This document shows, in pieces, positions 9,801-18,850 of a stretch of DNA of 24,463 nucleotides. The position numbers and the translations under genes are program-made. The stretch comes from Entrophospora sp. SA101 (Eukaryota; Glomeromycota; Glomeromycetes; Entrophosporales; Entrophosporaceae). Positions within the stretch are counted from its first letter, which is position 1. Every line of letters begins with the position of its first letter. The notes under the pieces were generated by a model. The model was not told the DNA's origin and searched no databases. It saw only the letters and a program-made list of their open reading frames with translations. The stretch is from NCBI GenBank assembly GCA_958430865.1, contig CAUDNR010003024.1, positions 55,284-79,746 on the forward strand. The letters are read 5' to 3'.

Positions 9801-11507
9801 CGTGTTATATGATAATTTAGTGACATTTTTTGTGCTTCCATTTGATAAAAAAAAAATTTTCAAATAATAAGTTAAGGCTGTGTCTGATTTATCTGTGATT
9901 ATTTTGACTATACAATAAATACCAGGTTTAATTAATTCATCTACACATAACTCTATGCTTAATGAATAAATTGGTGCAACTGTTGAATATATTACCGAAG
10001 TTTCAGTTGGTATTGAACTTTCTGCTCTGATAAATCTTGTTGTTATTATGTATTGTGGATAAACCAATTCTGATGATGGTTGTTGTGTATTATTAAATTT
10101 TGTGACTGCATTCAATGTTGCAGGACCTGCTGAAACTATACCATAACCATTATCTGATGTATGAAATATCTTTAAGAAATGATTTGCTGTAACATTTAAA
10201 TTAAATTGATTCTCAAGTTTAAACAAGTTCCCATCTAAATCTCTGAATATAAATACAATGAAACATTAATCTTCTTATTTATTTAAAAAAATGGTTATAA
10301 TGATTATAAATAATAGTTACGGTGAAGAATATTTTGTCAATTGAAGCACATCATCTGCAATACGATTAACCCACAGAAATCCTAAATCGGGATTAGCATT
10401 TATTATACAATGTCCTACTGATAAAGTATCAGTATCTGAAAATTTAATCCTTGATAATGAATATTTGCTTAAATATAGAAAGTATTTGCAAAGAAATAAA
10501 TTAATAATATTTTCTAATAAATTAAAAAAAGATAAACCTTCTCTAGCTTTCTCTTTTTTCTCTCAAAGTATATATATATGTATATAGTATGCTTACTTGA
10601 ATAACTTTCCATTAAAATCATAAATAGATCCAACTTCCTCATAATCATTACTTGCTGCATTTTTATCATTTAACCACACTATAAACAGAAATTTATTAGT
10701 TAAAGGATAAACCCTAATCAAATCAAATTGGTGCTGTTGATCAAATAAAAAATCATTTGGTTTCTCTCCTAATTTTTTTCCATATAAACAAAAATTAAAT
10801 CCTGGTATGTTTTCAATTGGAGGAACTTCTATTATATCATTTTGATTGTAAATAATGCGCAAGTAAATCATTGGTTCGAAGCATTGGACATTTTCAACTG
10901 ATAATGGCTTGACTAGTCGCATTATTATTGTCCCATTAGGAAAATTTGTAGTTGAAAAGACACGCAATCCTTCAATTTTTTCATTATATTTAATAAATGT
11001 TTGGAAATTTGGTGATGTAGAAGTGGGAGATGTTGTCGGTGATGGTGAAGTTGGTGCAAGTGACGATGACGGTGATGAATCTGGTGTTGGTGTTGATGAC
11101 GGCGATGAACCTGGTTCTGTTGTTGGTGGTGTTGGTGGTATATCTAAACTTGGTGTTTGTGGTGATGACGGCGATGAACCTGGTTTTGTTGCTGGTGGTG
11201 TTGGTGGTATATCTAAATTTGGTGAAGATGATGGTGGATAATTAGTCTCTATTGGTTTTGTTGTTGGTACAATTGTAGTTGATAATGGTGATGTACCATC
11301 AGTTTCTGTTAAAGTTGATAATTGAACTGTATTGGTTGACGTTGTAACTAATTTTGATATAGCAGTTCTAGATATGGATAATGATCTAACATTAGTGTGA
11401 TGATGGTGATGATGATGACGATGACGACGACCATAAACTGATGCTAAAAAATTGGAATTTATTATTATTATTATTAAAAATATCAAAATTAAAGAATTTT
11501 TAAACAT
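6552..11507 (-). CDS. Multipass membrane protein with signal peptide and large extracellular region
   Basis: Ten exons join in frame (high to low): 11507-10597, 10467-10321, 10242-9500, 9418-9032, 8950-8927 (24-nt micro-exon), 8816-8469, 8372-8272, 8168-8059, 7973-7679, 7601-6552; 1371 residues. All introns are GT..AG, 77-129 bp. Residues 1-26 are a signal peptide (FKNSLILIFLIIIIINSNF), then a His cluster, a Ser/Thr/Pro stalk to about 170 and a large putative extracellular region with recurring D-x-x-G-x-L-F ends (exon 1, exon 3 start). TM segments are near 864-882 (LLAIGGTLLFLGILALFAY), 891-910, 917-945, 962-975, 1009-1025 (EDTPHLIIQ) and 1033-1056. The tail is Ser/Gly-rich, then poly-Asp and poly-Asn. 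From recall it matches an expanded Rhizophagus family of unknown function (inference). Exon order is well supported; the last ~70 residues are less certain. Confidence 0.85.
6734..6870. repeat. Coding trinucleotide microsatellite (ATT)n then (ATC)n
   Basis: On the plus strand an (ATT)n run (about 6734-6800, interrupted) passes into an uninterrupted (ATC)n run of roughly 23 units (6801-6870). Inside the minus-strand gene these are AAT and GAT codons, giving long poly-Asn and poly-Asp tracts. Shorter ATC runs continue to about 7080. Confidence 0.95.
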
Positions 11508-11739
11508 TTTTAAATTAGTGAAAAAATTTTTATTAACAGTATCAGTAAGTCATATTAAAATGGCAACTATTTTTTGTTAAAAAAAATAATATAACAAACA
11601 AACACATTAATTATACCAAAATAGTTGATAAACGATTTAAAACAATAAAAAAATTCTTTTCTTCTGTATATAATAATAGTAATATTGTGAATATCTAACA
11701 TAAAATTTTCCATTTGTTATCCAATCAAATTTGAACATT

Positions 11740-12121
11740 ATCAATTTTCTCTAGCCACACAACACAGCCGACGAATAGAAATCCCTAACCAAAATTCAAC
11801 TTTACCAAAAACATAGAAGTCAATCCATGGTCGTATCTCTATTTTTTATTTTTGGTATCTGCCAACTTACTTTTATCGTTTTTTCTGTATTGCCATTAAC
11901 GATAATCAATCTCCTTCAGTTAATCAGTAGATCTTCACCTTTATCAATATATTAACACGAGATGAATCTGTATTTGGTCCTACCAACCAACTTGCCCAAA
12001 TTGAACCATGTATATATTTTGGTCGGTCTTGTGGTATCCAGAATAAAATGAGTTTTTTGTTTTGGTTATTGTTATTGTTCCACTCAATTGCAAAAATTTT
12101 TAATGATAGAGAGGAAGAGTT
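11740..12121 (-). pseudogene. Broken coding segment of unknown family
   Basis: From about 12121 down to 11927 one minus-strand frame is open and strongly protein-like (LILFWIPQDRPKYIHGSIWA, then SWLVGPNTDSSRVNILIK), ending at a TGA. After further stops and frame changes another protein-like piece reads RPWIDFYVFGKVEFWLGISI near 11765-11825. I do not recognise the family. The Trp/Tyr/Pro content is far above chance for this AT-rich DNA, so I read it as a decayed exon rather than noise. Confidence 0.5.
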
Positions 12122-12627
12122 CTGCTGATTTTAAAGGATCATCAATTAACCAGTAGATTTTATTAATTTATTTAAGTATTAGTGATAAAACAACCAACTA
12201 AAACTAGAGATAATATCATTCGTTTTTGTTGTAAAATTAAAGGCGAGTAACAATTCAAGCAGATCAAGCAGCAAACAAAGATTGTATGTACTCTTTATTG
12301 TGGAAATCGTGACAATAATAACAATGGGTATTCGACAAAGAAAATTACTCTTGATTGATGCTTTCTTTAATGTATGACTTGGAATCAAAAATTTAGATAT
12401 GAACATATGCAATAAATAATTCAACAAGAGACAGATAGAGAGATTAGAGTTGAAAAAGCAAGAGAGAAATGACTCACAAACATCTTATACAGAAAATGTT
12501 GAATCATTAAAAAAGAAACAAAAATTTTCGCTCGTCGCAGCATATCCCATTATCAATAACATTGTTGTATTCTTAGCGAGGAAATTACCACCGATTTTTA
12601 TCATTACTAACAAAAATAATTACATCA

Positions 12628-13099
12628 ATTCTTTTTTGTTCCCAGAACATTTCCATTTTCGTTACCAAAATAAGCCATATCAAGAAACAATCTAACCTGT
12701 CATTTGATATTAACCCAAAATAGGCATCGACTATAAAATTTCCATTATTATCACTTATGACCGAATATCTATGCAAATATATTAATAAGCATTTTGCTAA
12801 AAAATAACAATTCAAAATTTTATTTTTTAAATAAAAATAAACCAAATTAATCAAACAAATAAATCCTAATCACCTAAATTCAAACCATTTTCAATAATTA
12901 GTTGTCTACTTTTGAAAGATAGTTGGGATGAAGACACGCTGATTATTTAGTTCTTTAGAACGTTGTGATATACGTTCAACAATATAAATCACTGTTGAAC
13001 CTATTCCAATAAATTTTACTTTTGATATAATACATTCATCAACAGCTTTATAAGCAAGCCGAACGTTTTGATTTATCTAAAAGAAGACGATGATGACAT
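12628..13099 (-). pseudogene. Ribose-5-phosphate isomerase A relic
   Basis: The minus strand gives MSSSSSF at 13099, a frameshift, then VRLAYKAVDECIISKVKF, IGIGSTVIYIVERISQR, VFIPTIFQ and, in another frame, RQLIIENGLNLGD (to about 12869). It resumes with SVISDNNGNFIVDAYFGLIS (from 12773) and LFLDMAYFGNENGNVLGTKKN-like sequence ending near 12628. These are the start, substrate loop, mid-region and C-terminus of RpiA (pentose phosphate pathway, ribose-5-phosphate to ribulose-5-phosphate). The middle with the GADE-type active-site region is missing, the loop IGIGS-STV has lost two residues, and several frameshifts are present. It is non-functional as read. No exon structure explains the gaps. 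Confidence 0.85.
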
Positions 13100-13368
13100 T
13101 ATTCATCAAGTAGTACAAAGTTATCGAAGGTTTGTAATTCAGGGATCGGCATATGGTTAATAGTAATATATAAGTAAATAAGCTGGCCATTTCCTTATTA
13201 CTATTTTTTACAATAGATCTAAAAAAAATATCCAATAATTTTTTTTTTGAATTATAAAAAAAGTTACAGTCGAGTAACTATATATGAAATTTTTTAGCAA
13301 TTACCTAGACCGCGATTTACAGAATGTTTTCACGATTTACCGAAGTTTCTCGTGACAAAGTAAAACTG

Positions 13369-13374
13369 CACGTG
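13369..13374. promoter_or_regulatory. CACGTG box upstream of the small Asn-rich gene
   Basis: The palindromic bHLH-type motif CACGTG (in tgcacgtgatg) lies about 165 bp upstream of the ATG at 13540. bHLH factors such as Pho4 and Cbf1 bind this motif in yeast. A role here is inference from position only. Confidence 0.3.
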
Positions 13375-13539
13375 ATGTCTTTTAGATCAACAATTTTTGT
13401 TGTTAAAATTTATTTCACGATATTTTCACCTAAAATAAATAATAAAACGATTTGATTGCTATTACTACTACTAATAACAATTACAATAACAATAACAATA
13501 AAAATAAAAATAATAATATCAAGTAAAGATTAAAAACAA

Positions 13540-13917
13540 ATGGAAGATACAACGCTAACTTCGAAACTTATGGTTGATTTACTTTCAGAAAATGTCCCTT
13601 TAATTACTGAAGAGACAGAATTTAAATCTTCAATTGGAATATCACCTTCAAAAATTCCTGATCCTATCACATACGCCGATAAGATTGGTAATAATTATGA
13701 TTCAGCAAGAAAATTACTCTTCACTACTAAATCTTTAAATACATATCACTACCATCAACAGCCATTGATGGTTTTCAATAAAAATAAAGATGAGAATAAT
13801 AAAAGAAAACTTGAGCACACTGATAATAACCTTGATAGCAATAATAATAACAATAGGTCAAGAAAAAAATTAATTTATACCAATAAATCATTATTAAATA
13901 CAAATAGGAGATATTAG
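13540..13917 (+). CDS. Small Asn-rich hypothetical protein
   Basis: This is a single open frame of 125 codons from an ATG in an A-rich context (aacaaatgg) after a leader of acaata-type repeats, ending in TAG. I do not recognise it. Visible features are an acidic N-terminus (to about residue 25), a central SPSK at about 35-38 (an S-P-x-K match to the CDK phosphorylation consensus), RKLLF at about 57-61 (fits the R-x-L-x-F cyclin-docking pattern), an Asn run near 98-105, and a basic C-terminus (SRKKLIYTNK). There are no membrane segments. AATAAA-like signals lie 230 bp downstream. It may be an intrinsically disordered regulator; that is inference, and it could have unrecognised further exons. 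Confidence 0.5.
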   Translation: MEDTTLTSKLMVDLLSENVPLITEETEFKSSIGISPSKIPDPITYADKIGNNYDSARKLLFTTKSLNTYHYHQQPLMVFNKNKDENNKRKLEHTDNNLDSNNNNNRSRKKLIYTNKSLLNTNRRY

Positions 13918-15120
13918 CAATGGATTTAAAAATCTTGATACAAGTACAAACATATTCTGTTTCTTTTGTTTAGGTAAAAAAACTTGATAGAATTTTCTTG
14001 TATACATGTTTGGATTGTTTTTCATTTTATTTAAATTATATATTTACTATTTCTTTTATTATGATTAGTATAATATACTAAATTATAAATCACTATTTTC
14101 ATCTTTATAAATGTGTATGTATGTTGTTGTCTGGACTTGCTAATTAATAAATAAATTTAATATATCTTGATTTTTTTAAAAATACATAAAAAAGGAACAA
14201 TTCTAATTGGTATTATTACCATTATATAAATTTTTTTAAAAAAATACCCATTATTGTTATCATTTAGCAGTAGCAGTAGCAGTAGCAACAGCAGTAATTG
14301 ATTATCTTTTGGTCATTGTAATTGTTAATAGAAACTAAAACATTTGTTCCCAAACTCAAGACTGAAATGACGCCCAAGCAATTGCTCGCCAATTAGATAT
14401 CCCTATTTACAACTAAGCATCTAACTATAGATGAATCATCAGGATCTCTTTCCAAATACTCAATGATTCAACTCTTTTCTTAATATCAGAAACCTACACC
14501 AATCAATATATATATACTGTGTATAATTAATTAATTTAAAAAATGGTATTAAAATAATTAAATAATTATCATTGCTATATATTTTATTTTGTTTACCATA
14601 ACTTTAAATTTCAATGTCCTAATAATTCAGTAATAGTTTCATTGTGAATTAGTGATTTGATATTGAGGATCAAGAAATACACATTCTGTTGTATCTTTAT
14701 TTTCTTTCAATATATAAAACTTTTCACTTTGCAGAAACAGCAGGGAGCATAATAATAATATTATTAATTTATTTGATAATGAAGGAAAAACAAATCATCT
14801 CATTGTAATATTAATATATATAAATAGATAAACAACCGTTTCTTTCAATTGGATCAAGTTGATCTTGACACGATAATATTGAACATCAAATTTTTCATTA
14901 ATAAAAAATTCGTCCGTTTTATTGAGGTAGTGTTATTGCTGCACAATTGGCAAAAGAGAGGGTTATAGTGTCACAGAATGAGTTGACTTTGATTTTTATA
15001 TGAAATGGGTGGTGTGTTGGTCCTAATGTTGGTGGTGGTATCCATTTTTTTGATTTTTGATTTTTTGAGGAGGGAAGGAAAAATTTAATAATAATATATA
15101 TTATATATATATACATATAG
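13918..15120. other. Intergenic region without supported gene
   Basis: It holds the 3' flank of the Asn-rich gene (attaataaataaa near 14141) and an AGC/AGT repeat at 14266-14296. Short frames near 14380-14500 and 14919-15116 are open on the minus strand but have no family signature. I see no intact gene. Confidence 0.5.
14266..14296. repeat. AGC/AGT microsatellite
   Basis: An agcagt hexanucleotide is repeated with one agcaac variant over about 31 bp. It is not within a recognised reading frame. Confidence 0.8.
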
Positions 15121-15575
15121 CCACAACATTGTGTTCGTGAAGAATGGACTAAAATAAATTATAAATTAGAAAAAGATTCGATAAAAGCCGTAAGTGGTAA
15201 ATTAGGTATGTCAACTAATAATATAGTTCATAATAAAAGTAAACAACAAGTTGATACAATACCTCAATGTACCGCGTCAAGATTTTATTCATGTGGTTGG
15301 TGTGGATTTGGATGTAAATATGACGAGAAACAAAGCGCAATGATAACTTGGTTACTGGATGCAAAGAATCAAGGAGCAAAGCGCCTTGAAGATTGTGCAT
15401 AAAGCTGTGGAGTAGAGGCAATTATTATCAAAAAACGATATAAATTCAAGTTAAAGCAAAAAGAAATTGTTTTAGCTTGTGGAGCCATCCATACACTTGC
15501 TTTAATGTTAATAAGTGGATTGAAAGTAAAATATTGATAGAAATTTACATATTCAACCTACTGCTTGATACTCAT
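15121..15575 (+). pseudogene. Long-chain alcohol oxidase (GMC oxidoreductase) fragment
   Basis: After an AG at 15119-15120 (an acceptor-like tatacatatag), a frame opens with PQHCVREEWTKI, then SGKLGMSTNNIVHNKSKQ, VDTIPQCTASRFYSCGWCGF, GCKYDEKQSAMITWLLDAKN and LEDCA, then a TAA at 15400. The same frame continues with GVEAIIIKK and IVLACGAIHTLALMLISGLK to a TGA at 15535; a frameshifted KILIEIYIFN follows. CGWCxFGC and the CGAIHTPAL-like segment are typical of FAD-dependent long-chain fatty alcohol oxidases. The FAD-binding N-terminus and the catalytic C-terminus are absent, residues are lost at the TAA, and no flanking exons were found. This is a decayed fragment. Confidence 0.88.
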
Positions 15576-15812
15576 TCTCGTTCAGCCATGACTGCGGTAA
15601 ATTTTTTTGGAAAAAATATACAGTTTCACGAAGTTGGTTGTGTTCTGATAAAGATCATTTCGGGAAGGGAGGAGATAAGTCAACATGGCATGTTTATGTT
15701 GATGTTAATGTTGATGAGATGTTGTACTTTTGTTAAACTTGATTTTTGGGGAAGGAATTTTTTATTTTCGAGAGATGTTAATGTATTTTTACTTTTCTGC
15801 CTTCAATGACAC

Positions 15813-15884
15813 CTGATAACCCTCCGTTTTTTCTCTTGTTAGTCTTTTAACTTGTACTTGATTTTCTTTGCTATCTTCTTCATG
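15813..15884 (-). other. Possible isolated exon (24 codons)
   Basis: On the minus strand, ttggtttcag is followed by exactly 24 open codons, HEEDSKENQVQVKRL then TREKTEGYQ, before a GTGTCA. The charged, non-repetitive composition is coding-like. No partner exon is identified and the donor is weak, so this may be an exon relic or chance. Confidence 0.3.
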
Positions 15885-16345
15885 CTGAAACCAATTATAA
15901 GAAAAAATCAATGTATATCCTTTTTTTTTGTCATGAAGACAAAAAATGCATTATTATCTTTATCTATTATACCAAGATAAAATCGTTATATTTTAAGAAC
16001 TATTGACTTTTTAATCAATTAATGAAGAGATCTTAGCAAACAATAATAATGAACACTATTACTTTTTCGATTAATAAAACTATCTATCACTTTTTCGATT
16101 AAGCTTGTTTACTATCTCCCAGCATTATTGATTTAATAATGTTAATCAACAAATCAAACGTCTTGAGAAAAAAATCAAATAAGTTTGCGTATGAACAGGG
16201 TGAAGAGGACAATAATAATCAAGTGGATCTTTTATAATGATAATAATAATAATGGATCTTGCTCCATAACAGACTGAAAATTTAAGCCCAATTTATATGT
16301 CCTATATTAACATATAAATTAATACTGTCTATAACGTTCTCCCTA

Positions 16346-16485
16346 CATATGTAAACTCGATAAGTCGGCCAAAATTTTCACCATTTTCTTAATATTTAAG
16401 TAATTTAATTCGATAAGTCGGTTTACTCGATAAGACGGTCATATAAGCTCGCCCCCACATGACCGACTTATCGAGTTTACATATG
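16346..16485. mobile_element. TA-flanked MITE, copy 1 (140 bp)
   Basis: Perfect 23-bp inverted ends occupy 16346-16368 and 16463-16485. They contain aaactcgataagtcgg and are flanked by TA on both sides (16344-16345, 16486-16487), as expected for Tc1/mariner-type insertion. Two extra tcgataag[t/a]cgg motifs lie inside. A related element is at 24090-24172. There is no coding capacity. Confidence 0.9.
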
Positions 16486-16965
16486 TATAAACAATCATTT
16501 TTCCTAATACTAAGTCAAATAGTTCGTTATGGAGAGAATGAACTATGTGATAGTAACAAGTTTACAAATGAGGAAGCAAAAGCGAGGCATTGAGATTTTC
16601 GTTTGTGCTTCTGAATTCTGCAGAAGGTATACACTCGAAAACTCGATTAATAGTGCAAGAGATCGAATGCTGTGCCAAGTTCCAAATTTTCAAATTGATG
16701 ATATTCTTTGGTGTCGCAATATTATAAAAATACACGACTCAATCGTTTATTATTGTATATTAACCTATTCAGCCAATCGTATTATTATTACGGATTTCCC
16801 CAACATGCTATACCGACAAGATACATTATATCAGTTTAGCATAATATTTCTTTATTTTCCTGCCATAACCATGTTAAAAACATTGTAATTTTTGGTTTTT
16901 CTTATCCAGTGATTTTTTGATGAGAGTACATAATAATAACGATAATAATAATGATGATGATAATA

Positions 16966-17090
16966 ATTAGACATCCGAGGACCATACATGTAAAATCCTA
17001 TCATGTTAATCATTTATTTATTAAATTTATAATTAATTCGTGCGTGACTGTGGAAGAAAAGTAAGCAGATTTTCATAGATCACAAGTTTA
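16966..17090 (+). repeat. Diverged direct duplication, copy 1
   Basis: The segment from attagacat to agatcacaagttta matches 17473-17590 in order, with shared blocks such as gtgg-aa, agcaga/aacagg and cagatcacaa-like ends. It is about 505 bp upstream of its partner. The nature of the unit is unknown. Confidence 0.6.
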
Positions 17091-17091
17091 T

Positions 17092-17111
17092 TATATATAT
17101 ATATATATATA
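17092..17111. repeat. (TA)n microsatellite
   Basis: About ten TA dinucleotides follow immediately after copy 1 of the local duplication. Copy 2 lacks this run. Confidence 0.9.
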
Positions 17112-17472
17112 AGAACTGGTAAATGCAATGAGCGCAATTGTCTCGTACAGATGCAGTAGAAAATATTAACAATGAGAACGAAATAGAGGCAATGATGAAG
17201 GTGATGCTGAATAATTTTTTAATTCTTTTTTTCATTTCTATTTAGCAACCAATAAAGACATTGGTTTTTAAAAATAAAATACCATCTTCCGCAATACTTA
17301 TTTTTTTTGCAATTAAAATAAAATTACGTAGATCGATTTCAAATAAAAGTTTTTTTTCTACTAGCTCACTCACTCACTCATAAATTATTAAGAAATAAAC
17401 ACTTACGGATTTTGGAAGGAGATCATTACATGGCAAATAATAAATTTCTTCGCGTTAATTAATAATTAATTA

Positions 17473-17590
17473 ATTAGACATATGTGAAATTCTGTCATTT
17501 CTAATACGTGTTAATTATTTATTTAAATTTTAAATTAATTCATTGTTGTGGAAAAAAAAAGTGAACAGGTTTTCACAGATCACAAACTTA
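17473..17590 (+). repeat. Diverged direct duplication, copy 2
   Basis: This is the partner of 16966-17090, sharing attagaca, attatttattta, aaattaattc and cagatcacaaactta in the same order. The sequence between the copies and on to 17950 contains no gene I can support. Confidence 0.6.
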
Positions 17591-17950
17591 TAAAAAATCA
17601 CCTATATAAATGAACTATGCTCTCTCCTACCTCGCCTCTTCTTTGCAAGTTATAGAGAATTAAACCTTGTCGCACGGCTCTAATATGCCAGAATAAGAAA
17701 AACAAAATTACGAGTTTTGACAAGAAATAGCGACACGGAAAGTATTCAAAAATTACTGTTACTATTAATTATTATTATACGAAAGTCAAAACAAAATTTT
17801 TTTTTTTGATAACAATAATTTAAGCAGGAAAAGAAATGTGCACCATTAAACTCCTTTACCTATAAAAAATATTGAAGTTTTGTTTTCATTGGAGATTTCT
17901 TTCTATCTGGAAAATATCAGAAAAACTGCATTTTACGTAATGGTAATATG

Positions 17951-18323
17951 GTTGGCTCGGTCTAAAGACCTCCAATTGCTGCGCCACGCGCTCGAATTTC
18001 AAAAATTGCGATTTCATGATTTCGTTCAAAAATGCGATTAATTAAAAAAATTATTTTCTTCCTGCCAAATTTAGATATGATTGTTGATGATTGATCTAAA
18101 TTTAGTAATGATGATCTAAAGCTAGTCTAAACTTAGCAATGATCCTAACGCAAAGCACATTAAAAAAAGAATAGAACTCTACAACAAAATAATTGAGATC
18201 TCTCTATTACATTAAAATTAAAGGCCTATTCTATCAAATAATAGAGCTATTTTTTTAAAAAAGTAAGACAGAAAATGACTTATATATTTTTAAAATTCGC
18301 ACAAAATTTTAGACCAAGCCAAC
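17951..18323. mobile_element. 373-bp inverted-repeat element with tRNA-like end
   Basis: gttggctcggtctaaa (17951-17966) matches the reverse complement of tttagaccaagccaac (18308-18323) at 15 of 16 positions. Just inside the left end, ggctcggtctaaagacc and cgcgctcgaattt resemble tRNA A-box and B-box sequence, so a tRNA-derived SINE is an alternative to a MITE. No target duplication or poly-A tail is visible. Confidence 0.5.
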
Positions 18324-18850
18324 TACACGGATAGTTTGAAATTTTCCAAAAATCCGTTAAATCGAGATAACTGCTATATCGAGAAGGTTTTTGTTAAGGT
18401 TTATTATAGAACCGCCTTTTATCCGTAAAACCGAGATATTTAATTAGTAATAGTAGTATTTTTAGCCTCATTTCTAAACACCTATTATATTTTCTTGTCT
18501 TTTCCCTAATCTACTCACCATATCATTAAATGAAACAAAAAGAGGGTCTCACCAATTTATTAAGTTAAATGCATACGGGCTGAAAATTGGAGTTTGATGG
18601 TAATATATAATAAGAAATTTTACTACATGTTGCAGATCTACCCTGTTGTATCACAATTTATATATATCACAAAAATGAAAATTAATGACCAATTTCCGCC
18701 AAAATTGTAAGCAAAATATAAACACAATATAAAAGTCATTCCCTTTTTAATCAGTCCCATAACCCCTAATCATTCAAATATGGACGGGCCGATTAATAAT
18801 CATTAATATTAAAATATAAAATATTAGCAAAAAAATGTATATACAAAAAA

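Noticed and set aside
10909..11245. Plus-strand Gly/Val/Asp-rich frames
   Set aside because: They are shadows of the repetitive Pro/Ser/Thr stalk in exon 1 of the minus-strand gene.
12450..12695. Plus-strand 81-codon frame
   Set aside because: It overlaps the minus-strand isomerase relic antisense and has no signature of its own.
14380..14500. Minus-strand YLERDPDDSSI-like segment
   Set aside because: It is too short, flanked by stops in all frames, and no family is recognised.
15477..15809. 110-codon plus-strand frame overlapping the alcohol oxidase relic
   Set aside because: It starts in a different frame from the recognisable oxidase sequence and contains a repeated LMLML stretch from low-complexity DNA.
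16529..16888. 119-codon open frame with an ATG, just after the TA-flanked MITE
   Set aside because: It has no family signature, no splice partner and a mixed composition rich in Ile/Tyr, as expected from AT-rich noncoding DNA. I cannot support it as a gene.
18340..18440. Possible Tigger/pogo-like end (ccgttaaatcgagataac and ccgtaaaaccgagat)
   Set aside because: The two motifs are in direct, not inverted, orientation, and no second end was found, so an element cannot be defined.
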